This document shows positions 44,681 to 53,363 of a DNA stretch of 64,000 bases, in pieces. The position numbers and the translations under genes were made by a program. The stretch covers positions 2,635,416 to 2,699,415 of the forward strand of contig NC_022571.1 of the NCBI RefSeq assembly GCF_000473995.1, given 5' to 3'. The notes under the pieces were generated by a model. That model was not told the origin of the DNA. It searched no databases and saw only the letters and a program-made list of their open reading frames with translations. Source of the stretch: Clostridium saccharobutylicum DSM 13864. GTDB lineage: Bacteria > Bacillota > Clostridia > Clostridiales > Clostridiaceae. Each line of letters starts with the position of its first letter. Position 1 is the stretch's first letter.

Positions 44681-44727
44681 TCTATTTTCACCACCTTAAT
44701 AAGCTATCTTTCAAATAACTCAATAAA

Positions 44728-44756
44728 AGCGTATCATTTTCAAGTTACGCTGTCAA
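44728..44756 (-). promoter_or_regulatory. Toxin-antitoxin promoter with overlapping palindromic operator
   Basis: On the minus strand TTGACA (44751-44756), a 17-base spacer and TACGCT (44728-44733). The inverted repeat AGCGTA-N12-TACGCT spans -35 to -10, which is what an autoregulating antitoxin would bind. Confidence 0.55.
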
Positions 44757-44815
44757 TTCTACATACTTAGAACATATACTTCAATTAACGTTCATATTAT
44801 AATATAAATGTATCA

Positions 44816-44878
44816 AATTAAAAAGCCTATCTTGCCCTTTATATATTCGATACTTGATGCAAAATACGCCTTTTAATT
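44816..44878 (-). terminator. Terminator of the DUF4236-like gene
   Basis: AATTAAAAAGCCTATCTTGC (44816-44835) pairs with GCAAAATACGCCTTTTAATT (44859-44878) with three mismatches. It separates this gene from the toxin-antitoxin promoter. Confidence 0.5.
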
Positions 44879-44922
44879 GTGCTATGTTATCTTTATATAA
44901 AATTATTATTAAAAGCTAACAT

Positions 44923-45951
44923 TTAATAATAAATTATTCTACTTACAGGTTCTAAACCAGTTGTTTTTTGTTGCTTCATATTACACAAAAAATTTCTAAG
45001 TGCTAGAGATGGGTCAATAGTATCAAACTTTAATGTATCAAATGTTTCTTTATCAAAAACTACTGATAAAATAGTAATATCATAATTTTCGTTAGTTTCA
45101 TCATCTTTAACGGTATCAACTGCATGTACAACAACTTTTTCTACTGGTATAAGTGCCATAATATCTCGTGCAATTCTTATTGCTCCACTGCAAGCATATT
45201 CTTGTACTAAATCATAATATTTTCTTTTACTCATGCGCTCACCACATGGTTTTCCATTTTTGTATGGACCGTTAATTGGTATTACATTAGAAGATTTTAC
45301 TCTAAACTCTACTTCTATAGCACTACCATCATTAGTCCCAACTTCAAATTCACTTCCATAACTCAACAATTCATTAAATGAATTCATCTCATCAATGACT
45401 TGAAAATACGCATCAATATCCCCTTCTATTACTTTCTTTGATAGCATATTTAAATTTTCCCATTGTAAATAAATTTCTTTATCCATTTTTTTAGCTTCTT
45501 GAATCATATTAAATAAACGATTTTTTTTCTTTTTGGCTAAGGATTTAATAATTTTTTCTAAAAATGTTTCTTTGAATTCTTCATATTTGTTAATAGCATT
45601 TTGTTCATTTGGTCCTACAGTTGAAAAATCATATGGTGGTTCTGTAGAGTTAATTTTTTGCCATTCAATAATTTCTTGTCCTCTCTTATGTACAGTTACA
45701 ATTAATTTTAACAATTTATTATACGTATCAACATTCAATTCCTTATTTAACTCTCCAGTTTCTTGTTCATTATTGATAATATTCAGTTTACTTAATTTTT
45801 TTCTATTAAAATTGTTATCATTTTTTATTTTAATAGAACTTAGTGCATATTCAAGTCCCATTTCTCCAAAATCTATTCCTACACCTTTAGAACCTAAATT
45901 CAACTTTGTATCTTTAGAAATTATAAAGCTCCTTTTCATATGTAATCCCAC
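44923..45951 (-). CDS. DUF4236-like protein with unknown C-terminal region
   Basis: 342 aa from a GTG start (GAGGTGATGAT upstream). The N-terminus MGLHMKRSFIISKDTKLNLG then SKGVGIDFGEMGLEYALSS resembles DUF4236 (usually MGxxxRKSxKI..GVRINLSKKGVGxSxG), though it is diverged. The middle (about 70-190) is a long charged helix (WQKINSTEPPYDFSTVGPNE, LEKIIKSLAKKKKNRLF). The C-terminal half (about 205-335) is a compact alpha/beta domain ending DPSLALRNFLCNMKQQKTTG. I do not recognise that domain. It lies next to the helicase-LexA fusion, separated by 215 bp with an inverted repeat. Confidence 0.65.
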   Translation of the reverse strand: MGLHMKRSFIISKDTKLNLGSKGVGIDFGEMGLEYALSSIKIKNDNNFNRKKLSKLNIINNEQETGELNKELNVDTYNKLLKLIVTVHKRGQEIIEWQKINSTEPPYDFSTVGPNEQNAINKYEEFKETFLEKIIKSLAKKKKNRLFNMIQEAKKMDKEIYLQWENLNMLSKKVIEGDIDAYFQVIDEMNSFNELLSYGSEFEVGTNDGSAIEVEFRVKSSNVIPINGPYKNGKPCGERMSKRKYYDLVQEYACSGAIRIARDIMALIPVEKVVVHAVDTVKDDETNENYDITILSVVFDKETFDTLKFDTIDPSLALRNFLCNMKQQKTTGLEPVSRIIYY

Positions 45952-46027
45952 ATCATCACCTCATAATTAAATTTGTATTTGAAATTTCATCAATACTTCA
46001 ATTTTAAAAATTAATTTAATATCCCAA

Positions 46028-46131
46028 TTATATAAGTTCTAATTAATAAAGCTTTAGTAAGATTACTAATTGAATATTTATAAAAGTAGAAATTCAAGTT
46101 TGATGAACAATATTTTTTAGAACTTATATAA
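46028..46131. repeat. Inverted repeat pair (15 bp perfect) bounding 104 bp
   Basis: TTATATAAGTTCTAA (46028-46042) and TTAGAACTTATATAA (46117-46131) enclose AT-rich sequence with no coding potential, between the helicase-LexA stop and the DUF4236-like start. It could be a small non-autonomous element or an unusual terminator. Confidence 0.5.
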
Positions 46132-46166
46132 CATAAATAAAAAATATTAATATTAGACTAATGAAT

Positions 46167-47696
46167 TTAATTTTTAATTAATCCAACTGCAATTCCAATT
46201 ATATCGAATTCATTTTCATCTAATATAATAGGCTCATATTTATCATTTTCAGGCATTAATGATATCTTATTATCCTTAATCTTATATGTCTTTAAAGTTG
46301 CTTCTCCTTCAATATCAACCGCTACTATATCCCCAATACTTGCAAAATTTTGTTTATTTATTAACACATAATCTCCATCATTAATATTCTTATTAATCAT
46401 TGAATCTCCTTTAATTTTAAGCATAAAAATATTGGAAGATCCCCTTATCCATGATTTTGGCAACAAATAATTATCAGCAAGTAAATCATTTATTAAAATA
46501 GGATTTCCTGCTGCAATTTCATTGTATACTGGTATATAGCTTAAATCTTCTATCTTTTTTTCTTCTCCATCTTCTTCTATGTAAATCTCATTATTACTTG
46601 AAGAATCCCTTATAAATTCATATGAAACGTTTCTTTTCAAATCAATATACTTAGTAGTATCTAACATGTAAGATTTTTTTGAATCATCTTGTTCCTTTCT
46701 ATAATTATTTATTTTATTTTCTTTTTTAATAGTATAACAAGTATTTGTATTCAATAAATCACACTTATTATATATTTTCTTTAAAGAATTAGATTTTCCT
46801 TTCATATTAAATCCTAAACTCATAAAAGCTTTTTTTCTTGTAAGATAGCCTTTGGGATATTTATTTGCATCCGTATCTATTATAAATGTAATACTAGAAT
46901 ATATTTTGGGGTTATATATAGCTTTCAAAAATTGTAATTGAATTTTTGTTAAAGCTTGACTGTCATCTACTAAAATATGAGTATATTTCTTACAATTCTT
47001 TTTATTGGCTTCGTACAATGCTAAAAGTATTACATCTTGTGAATCAACAATATTACTCTCTCTTAATCTATTGTTATATTCCTTAAAAACTTCATATATT
47101 GCTTCTTTTTGCTTAGAATTTCTTCTAAGTTTTATAACTTTGCCATTCTCTATATTGTTAATTTTTCCTGACCTTCGTGCAATTTGATACTCTTCACAAT
47201 TAGTATAATTACAAGATTTAATCCAATTAATTTCTTCTTGAATAAAATTAAAATATTCATTATTTAAAAACTTTAATTTCTTATATTGTTTGCCTACTAT
47301 CTTTATAGCAGATATAAGTATATTTTCACATTCAATATTAGATGCAATTTCTAATTTTAAATTATGCGATTTTTTATAATCATTAAAATAGCAAATAATT
47401 AAACTATCTATTGTTTTAATCTCTAATTTGTAGCTATTATCTTCATCAAAAAAACTACTTTGAATATATTTATCTTGTTCTATATTATCATATATATAAG
47501 ATACATAATTCAAAGCTTGTTCATTATAAGTAACCATTAAAACTCTATCAGTTTTATCAATACAATAATGCTTAAGCAATCCTGGAATTTTATTAGTTGC
47601 CACAGTAGTCTTTCCAGTTCCCTCTGCTCCTTTAATCAATCTATGACCATTTGGTTTACTCTTAATAATTCTTATTTGTTCTGCACTAAATTGCAT
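46167..47696 (-). CDS. UvrD-type helicase N-terminal domain fused to a LexA-like S24 self-cleavage domain
   Basis: 509 aa. N-terminus: Q motif (FSAEQIRII), Walker A GAEGTGKTT (23-31), MVTYNEQAL (Ia-like) and HILVDDSQALTKIQLQFL (Walker B at 243-247, VDDSQ instead of DEAQ), then IIDTDANKYPKG (motif III-like). Motifs IV-VI are missing, and a Lys/Asn-rich linker (about 300-385) leads into a complete LexA module. That module has cleavage site A396-G397 (IAAGNP), catalytic Ser432 (GDSM) and Lys469 (ATLKTY), the same 37-residue Ser-Lys spacing as in E. coli LexA. No DNA-binding winged helix is present. It probably has RecA-triggered or DNA-damage-triggered autoproteolysis of an ATPase (inference). 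Confidence 0.88.
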   Translation of the reverse strand: MQFSAEQIRIIKSKPNGHRLIKGAEGTGKTTVATNKIPGLLKHYCIDKTDRVLMVTYNEQALNYVSYIYDNIEQDKYIQSSFFDEDNSYKLEIKTIDSLIICYFNDYKKSHNLKLEIASNIECENILISAIKIVGKQYKKLKFLNNEYFNFIQEEINWIKSCNYTNCEEYQIARRSGKINNIENGKVIKLRRNSKQKEAIYEVFKEYNNRLRESNIVDSQDVILLALYEANKKNCKKYTHILVDDSQALTKIQLQFLKAIYNPKIYSSITFIIDTDANKYPKGYLTRKKAFMSLGFNMKGKSNSLKKIYNKCDLLNTNTCYTIKKENKINNYRKEQDDSKKSYMLDTTKYIDLKRNVSYEFIRDSSSNNEIYIEEDGEEKKIEDLSYIPVYNEIAAGNPILINDLLADNYLLPKSWIRGSSNIFMLKIKGDSMINKNINDGDYVLINKQNFASIGDIVAVDIEGEATLKTYKIKDNKISLMPENDKYEPIILDENEFDIIGIAVGLIKN

Positions 47697-47918
47697 CTTA
47701 ATCCCTCTTTACCATTGCTATTTTTATTATATTTTACTCTATTCTTCTGGTATATGTAAAGATTAACTTATAATATGTAATCATAGAATATTATTTTCAT
47801 TCAATTTTAAAAAGCAAAATTGTTATCTTGTTCTTTATGTTAAATTAATAATATTTGCATCTTAATAAAGATTTAAATATAATTAACATATAATTTATGT
47901 CAAAAGGAGACAAGTGTA

Positions 47919-48299
47919 ATGAACTTAAAATCAATGCATCATATTGCTATTATAGTTTCAAATTATGAAGTATCTAAAAATTTTTATGTCAATTTATTAG
48001 GTTTTGAAATAATACGTGAAAACTATAGGCAAGAAAGAAATTCTTATAAATTAGATTTAAAATTAGGTGATAGTGAAATAGAACTTTTCTCTATGAATAA
48101 TCCTCCAGCAAGACCTACACATCCAGAAGCTTGTGGATTAAGACATCTTGCCTTTAAAGTAGACAATATAGATGATGTCATCAGTGAACTAAATGAAAAA
48201 GGGATTTTAACAGAACCTGTTAGAATTGATGATTATACTGGAAGAAAGCTTACCTTTTTTAGCGACCCAGATGGACTTCCTTTAGAGTTACACGAATAA
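47919..48299 (+). CDS. VOC-superfamily (YaeR/GloA2-like) protein
   Basis: 126 aa glyoxalase-fold dimer unit. MHHIAIIVSNYEVSKNFYVN, LLGFEIIRENYRQERNSYKL, SEIELFSMNNPPARP, GLRHLAFKVDNIDDVI and FFSDPDGLPLELHE line up with E. coli YaeR along the whole length. Metal ligands His and Glu are in HHIAI, LRHLAF and LELHE. The substrate is unknown and true glyoxalase I activity is doubtful. AAAGGAGACAAGTGTA precedes the ATG. It is transcribed divergently from the helicase-LexA gene. Confidence 0.88.
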   Translation: MNLKSMHHIAIIVSNYEVSKNFYVNLLGFEIIRENYRQERNSYKLDLKLGDSEIELFSMNNPPARPTHPEACGLRHLAFKVDNIDDVISELNEKGILTEPVRIDDYTGRKLTFFSDPDGLPLELHE

Positions 48300-48398
48300 T
48301 TGTAGTAAACCAAAAAACAAATAGACCAAATACCATATTAAATTTTAATATACATTTTCATATTACTATGAAAAAACATTTTAATTTTCTATTTAACT

Positions 48399-48460
48399 AA
48401 GGCACAATCAAGAAAATAATAAACCAGTACGTTTGTTTATTATTTTCTTGATTGTGCCTT
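48399..48460. repeat. 62-bp near-perfect palindrome (MITE-like, possible terminator)
   Basis: AAGGCACAATCAAGAAAATA then ATAAAC, a 9-base centre, and the inverted copy ending TTGATTGTGCCTT. It has the family ends AAGGCACA/TGTGCCTT and resembles 11011-11070. It lies 100 bp past the VOC gene and may end its transcript. Confidence 0.75.
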
Positions 48461-48497
48461 ATTAACACATTTAAAAAGTATTATTTATTTAATAATA

Positions 48498-50021
48498 GGG
48501 ACAGTAGATAGTTTTGTGTAAAAAACAAAACTATCTACTGTTTTTTTACATAATCAGTTGGTAGTTTTGGAATAATATACATAAAGAATAAAGGAGGAAT
48601 ATGTATGTCAAAACCAATTGATGATGACTTTGATTACAAAGCTGAGGTAAAGAAATGTAAGACTATCGATGATGTCATGGGTAAAAATGGTTTAATTCAA
48701 AGATTAGTTAAAGATGTGTTAGAAAATATTTTAGAAGGTGAAATGGAAGAACACCTTGGAAGAAATAAATATCAAAGAGCAGAAACTAATGATTCTACAA
48801 AAAAGAATTATCGAAATGGATATAGTACCAAAAATCTTAGAAGTTCTTTCGGTGACGTCGATTTAGACGTACCAAGAGATAGGAATGCTGAATTTGAGCC
48901 ACAAATTATAAAGAAATACGAAACTGTGTGTACAGAATTAGATAAAAAGGTGATTTCTCTTTACGCAAAAGGAATGACCACAAGTGATATTCAAGCAGAA
49001 ATAGAGGACTTATATGGAATAACAATATCACCTTCTATGGTATCTAGAATTACAGATAAAGTTATGGAAAGTGCTGTTGAGTGGCAAAATAGATCACTAG
49101 ATAAAGTTTATCCAATAGTGTATTTGGATGCTATGTATTTCAAGGTGCGAAGCAATGGAAAGATTATGAATAAAGCTGTTTATATATGCTTAGGATACAA
49201 CATGCAAGGATACAAAGAAATTTTAGGAAGTTGGGTAGATGAAGCTGAGGGTGCTAAGTTTTGGTTAAAGATATGCACTGATCTTAAAAATAGAGGCGTA
49301 CGAGAAATCCTTATAGCATGTATGGACGGATTAAAGGGGTTACCAGAAGCCATTAAAACTGTATTTCCATCAGTTAACATTCAAACATGTATTGTTCACC
49401 AAATAAGAAACTCAGTTAAGTATATAGCATCAAAAGATAAGAAAGAATTTATTAAAGATTTAAAATGTGTTTATAAGGCTTCAACTGAGGAACTTGCGCT
49501 AGCGCAGCTCGATAATTTAAAGGATAAGTGGGGAGATAAATATGCTATTGTAATAGATTCGTGGTATAACAATTGGAGTCACCTATCAACATTCTTCACT
49601 TTCTCTCCTGAAATAAGAAAAATGATATATACAACTAATACGCTTGAAGGATTTAACAGACAAATACGTAAGTATACTAAATCAAGAACTGTATTTCCAA
49701 CCGATGAATCTTTAAGTAAATGTGTTTATCTAGCTACTATGGAAATTATAGAAAAGTGGACTCAACCAACACCAAATTGGGGTCGTACTTTAGCAGAATT
49801 ATCAATAGTATTTGAAGAACAATTAAATGATGAATTAGCTTAATAGCTTGTACTTTTTACTAAACTTTATGTATAATATCTGATTTTTCACTAATACTAT
49901 AAATGGATATAAAACATATTTTTAGCATTTACTAAAAATAAAAAAATATTACTGGACCATAAAATTTCCAGTAATATTTAAATAACAAATATACTAATAA
50001 CACAAAATTATCTAGAGTCCC
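48498..50021 (+). mobile_element. Intact IS256-family insertion sequence with 8-bp target duplication
   Basis: Ends GGGACAGTAGATAGTTTTGT (left) and GGGACTCTAGATAATTTTGT (right, inverted) define 1524 bp. TAATAATA occurs directly outside both ends (48490-48497 and 50022-50029), an 8-bp target duplication typical of IS256. Hairpins just inside each end (48501-48541; 49943-49980) probably block transcription from outside. The single transposase gene is intact, so insertion is recent. Confidence 0.93.
48605..49843 (+). CDS. IS256-family (MULE-type DDE) transposase
   Basis: 412 aa, full length. DDE residues: PIVYLDAMYFKVRS (first Asp), LIACMDGLKGLPEAI (second Asp) and TTNTLEGFNRQIRK (Glu). Also typical are EMEEHLGRNKYQRAE, YRNGYSTKNL and IQTCIVHQIRNSVKYI (C/H motif). 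AAAGGAGGAATATGT before ATG. No frameshift or stop; should be active. Confidence 0.96.
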   Translation: MSKPIDDDFDYKAEVKKCKTIDDVMGKNGLIQRLVKDVLENILEGEMEEHLGRNKYQRAETNDSTKKNYRNGYSTKNLRSSFGDVDLDVPRDRNAEFEPQIIKKYETVCTELDKKVISLYAKGMTTSDIQAEIEDLYGITISPSMVSRITDKVMESAVEWQNRSLDKVYPIVYLDAMYFKVRSNGKIMNKAVYICLGYNMQGYKEILGSWVDEAEGAKFWLKICTDLKNRGVREILIACMDGLKGLPEAIKTVFPSVNIQTCIVHQIRNSVKYIASKDKKEFIKDLKCVYKASTEELALAQLDNLKDKWGDKYAIVIDSWYNNWSHLSTFFTFSPEIRKMIYTTNTLEGFNRQIRKYTKSRTVFPTDESLSKCVYLATMEIIEKWTQPTPNWGRTLAELSIVFEEQLNDELA

Positions 50022-50078
50022 TAATAATAAAATATTTATACAAATTATAGTTCATTATATATAAAATTATTTGTCTTT

Positions 50079-52028
50079 TTAGTCATTATTATTTTTCTTT
50101 GGTCTAGCAAAATACATTGTATGAAGTAACTCGTGAGCTTTATGACTTAATGGGTAATCCAGATACTTTTTATAAATAGCTAGAACCTCTGGATTTTCAT
50201 TTGATCTTCTAGATAATTTTTCTCTATCTATATTATTTAGACCTTCTGCTCTTTTTTCCAAAACTCGCTGCTTATTCTTTCTTATTTTAGGCTGTCCTCC
50301 ACCTCCAATGCAGCCACCTACACAAGCCATAATTTCAATAGCATGAAAAAATTCTTCTCCATTTCTTATTTTATCTAACATTTTAGCCGCCTCTCTAAGT
50401 CCATGTGCAACTCCTATTCTTAATTTTATACTGCCAACATCAAGTTCACAAACTCTAAATCCTTCCCATCCTCTAAGTCCTTGAAATTCAACATTATCAA
50501 TTTTCTTACCAGTTATATTTTGTATAACGGTTCTAGATACAGCTTCTATAACTCCACCAGTTCTGCCAAAAATAATTCCAGCACCAGTATATTCCCCCAT
50601 AACTGAATCTATCTCCTCATCTTTAAGATTTTTTAAATCTATACCAGAATTTTTAAATATTTTGATTAGTTCTTTTGTTGTAATTACATAATCAACGTCA
50701 TAATTCATATTAACTGAAAATTCTGGCCTTGAGGCTTCATATATCTTTGCAATACATGGCATAATTGCAACAGAAGTTACCTTATCTCTTGAAAGTCCAT
50801 TCTCTTTTGCCCATAATTCTTTCGCTACTATAGCAAGCATCTGCATTGGTGATTTTGCAGAAGAAGGTACATCTAACATATCCGGATAATTTTGTTCTAT
50901 GAATTTAATCCATGAAGGACAACAAGATGTAAGAATTGGAAGCCTTACATTTTTATCTCCCTTCAAATATTTTTCAAGTCTTTCTTGAAACTCTGCTGCT
51001 TCCTCCATTATAGTTAAATCAGCACCCCAAGTAGTATCAAATACATAATCCACTCCTAGCTTTCTAAGACCTGCCGCTAGTTTTTTTTCTACATTATCTC
51101 CAGGATCAAACCCAAATGCTTCACCTATTGCAACTCTTATTGCCGGTGCCATTTGAGTAATTACTATTTTATTAGGTGTAGCTAAATCCCTAAGAAATAA
51201 AAGTGTATTATCGCCTGCTGTTATAGCATCAACAGGACATGCTGAAATACACGCTCCACAATGAGTACATCTCTTATAATTTATATTATGACGTTTCTTT
51301 ACTTCTCCATTTATACAATCTACAGGGCATGCTCTTTTACAGTTACTGCATCCAATACACTTTTTTGTAATTGTCAGCTTTATTAGATGATTACATTGTG
51401 ACGTATAACATTTCTTTTCTTCTATATGTTCTTTAATTTCATCATAAAACTTTTCTATAATCTCTTCCATAATATTATGACTTTGTTTTAATTTAAGCTT
51501 TTTAGTTTGTGTAAGATTCCTTAATGAGTAAATTTCTCTCATATTTGATACACCCTTGCTTATTCTATCTAAAATCTTAAGCATTTCAACTAATTCTTCT
51601 TCAACAATAATATATTTTTTATAACTACCATCTTTAATTTTTCCAAGTAAGTACTCTATGTAAAATTTTTCATATTGAATAATACAATCTTCTTGAGATA
51701 ATATTATAATATTTCTGCTGACATTTTTATCAAATAACTCAAAATCTAATTCCTTATTTAAACTTTCTTCGGTCAAAAATCCTCCAAATGGAATTCCTAC
51801 CTGAGCCGCTTTGAAACCACTATTATTTATAAGTCCACCACAAATATCAATTATCTGTTTTAGTGTAGCTCCCTCAGGTACATCTATTATTCCAGGCTTA
51901 TTTATTTTCCCGCAAATTGCTATGCTTCTTTTTTGGTTATTAGTTATTTGTTTTAGCTCTTCTTCACTAAAGGTAGAGAACACAGAGCCTAATGAACTTT
52001 GTATGAACGATGTATTTTTATTCACCAT
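50079..52028 (-). CDS. [FeFe] hydrogenase with N-terminal SLBB/NuoF-like domain
   Basis: 649 aa. N-terminus (about 35-105) is an SLBB-type domain (ICGKINKPGIIDVPEGATLK, VGIPFGGFLTE), followed by a helical NuoF-like segment with CYTSQC (207, 212). Two [4Fe-4S] clusters follow (CIGCSNCKRACPVDC; CTHCGACISACPVDA), then the H-cluster domain with L1 TSCCPSW (367-373), L2 MPCIAKIYEASRPE (423-) and L3 EIMACVGGCIGGGGQP (about 570). It reduces protons using ferredoxin and possibly NAD(P)H through the SLBB/51-kDa-like part. It lacks the N-terminal [2Fe-2S] of classical HydA1. Single-gene unit; AAGGAAG before ATG. Confidence 0.93.
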   Translation of the reverse strand: MVNKNTSFIQSSLGSVFSTFSEEELKQITNNQKRSIAICGKINKPGIIDVPEGATLKQIIDICGGLINNSGFKAAQVGIPFGGFLTEESLNKELDFELFDKNVSRNIIILSQEDCIIQYEKFYIEYLLGKIKDGSYKKYIIVEEELVEMLKILDRISKGVSNMREIYSLRNLTQTKKLKLKQSHNIMEEIIEKFYDEIKEHIEEKKCYTSQCNHLIKLTITKKCIGCSNCKRACPVDCINGEVKKRHNINYKRCTHCGACISACPVDAITAGDNTLLFLRDLATPNKIVITQMAPAIRVAIGEAFGFDPGDNVEKKLAAGLRKLGVDYVFDTTWGADLTIMEEAAEFQERLEKYLKGDKNVRLPILTSCCPSWIKFIEQNYPDMLDVPSSAKSPMQMLAIVAKELWAKENGLSRDKVTSVAIMPCIAKIYEASRPEFSVNMNYDVDYVITTKELIKIFKNSGIDLKNLKDEEIDSVMGEYTGAGIIFGRTGGVIEAVSRTVIQNITGKKIDNVEFQGLRGWEGFRVCELDVGSIKLRIGVAHGLREAAKMLDKIRNGEEFFHAIEIMACVGGCIGGGGQPKIRKNKQRVLEKRAEGLNNIDREKLSRRSNENPEVLAIYKKYLDYPLSHKAHELLHTMYFARPKKNNND

Positions 52029-52240
52029 AATCTAAACTTCCTTTATAATTGCTTCATTAAAATTTATAAAATAATCTCATTAAAATTCTCCTTATTTTAC
52101 TATATTCATATTCTTCATTTAAAATGTGAGAAATGTATTGCTAAGTTCATTTTTCTATATACAATGCACTTTTTTTACTTTTAGCAATTAAATCAATTAT
52201 AAAATAATTATATTTAGATAAATTCACAAACTATAAAAAA

Positions 52241-52285
52241 AATAAACTTGCCATTCCTTATTTTATAAGAAATGACAAGTTTATT
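52241..52285. terminator. Bidirectional-looking terminator near the Pit operon end
   Basis: AATAAACTTGCCATTCCTTA (52241-52260) pairs with the complement at about 52267-52286 (AAGAAATGACAAGTTTATT) with two mismatches. It lies about 75 bp past the Pit stop on the minus strand. Confidence 0.7.
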
Positions 52286-52358
52286 AAGTAAAATCACTAA
52301 AAAAGTTTAAATTCAAACTTAATTTTTGAATCTATTAGTTATTTTCATGTACCTAAAA

Positions 52359-53363
52359 TTACATAAATAACTTCATTATATCTATTATCAATGCTGAAAG
52401 AACTGCTGTTACTGGTATAGTTAATACCCAAGCCCAAACTATGTTTTTAGCTACTCCCCATTTTACTGATTTAAGTCTTTTAGATGCTCCAACACCCATT
52501 ACAGTTGTTGAAATTATATGAGTTGTGCTAACTGGCGCATGGAATAGTGTTGCCATCAAAATTACTGATGCTGCTCCCGTTTGAGCTGCAAAACCATTTA
52601 CTGGTGTTAATTTTGCCATTCCACTTCCCATAGTTTTGATAATTTTTTTACCACCTAAAGATGTTCCAAGTGCCATAGCTGAAGCGCAACATATTATAAC
52701 CCAAGTAGGTACTTTAAATTCATTTGCACTTATAAATCCGCCACTTAGTAAAGCCATAGTTATCATTCCCATAGACTTTTGAGCATCATTTCCACCATGA
52801 TTTAACGCCATAAATGCTCCTGCTGCAACTTGAAGTTTTAAAAATAACTTATTTACAAAGTGATAGTTAAAAGGTCTTAGAACATAATTTAATATTTTCA
52901 TTAATATGTATCCTACTGTGAAACCTATAATTGGAGATATAAATAACCACACCACTACACTGTGGAAAAGATTATACCAATTAACTACATTAAATGTATG
53001 ATTATATGCAATTCCACCACCTACTAATGCTCCTATTAAAGCATGAGAAGAACTGCTTGGAATTCCAAAATACCATGTAATCAAATTCCAAATTATAGAA
53101 GAAATTAAAATACCTAATATAACCCATTCAGGTATTGATGAATGACTCACAATATTTTCACCAACAGTTTTAGCAACTGCTGTTCCAGAAAATGCACCTA
53201 TAAAATTAAATATAGAACATAATATTATAGCAGGCATTGGTCTAAGTGCTCTTGTTGTAATAGAAGTGGCAACTGCTGTAGCTGTATCATGAAATCCATT
53301 TATAAAATCAAATATTAATACAAATACTACTATTAATACTGTTATGGTCATAGTACTAAGCAT
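52359..53363 (-). CDS. pit: PiT-family inorganic phosphate permease
   Basis: 334 aa, about 10 TM helices in the duplicated PiT layout. N-terminal half GFHDTATAVATSITTRAL (PiT motif), C-terminal half NHGGNDAQKSMGMITMALLS (second motif). Low-affinity phosphate/H+ (or cation) symporter. Its start overlaps the DUF47 gene by 8 bp, the conserved pairing of Pit with its PhoU-like accessory protein. The end of the operon is followed by a repeat remnant and a terminator. Confidence 0.95.
   Translation of the reverse strand: MLSTMTITVLIVVFVLIFDFINGFHDTATAVATSITTRALRPMPAIILCSIFNFIGAFSGTAVAKTVGENIVSHSSIPEWVILGILISSIIWNLITWYFGIPSSSSHALIGALVGGGIAYNHTFNVVNWYNLFHSVVVWLFISPIIGFTVGYILMKILNYVLRPFNYHFVNKLFLKLQVAAGAFMALNHGGNDAQKSMGMITMALLSGGFISANEFKVPTWVIICCASAMALGTSLGGKKIIKTMGSGMAKLTPVNGFAAQTGAASVILMATLFHAPVSTTHIISTTVMGVGASKRLKSVKWGVAKNIVWAWVLTIPVTAVLSALIIDIMKLFM

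Noticed and set aside
47697-47918. Possible SOS (LexA) box between the helicase-LexA and VOC genes
   Set aside because: No sequence resembling the Firmicute LexA box (GAAC-N4-GTTC type) was found in the intergenic region.
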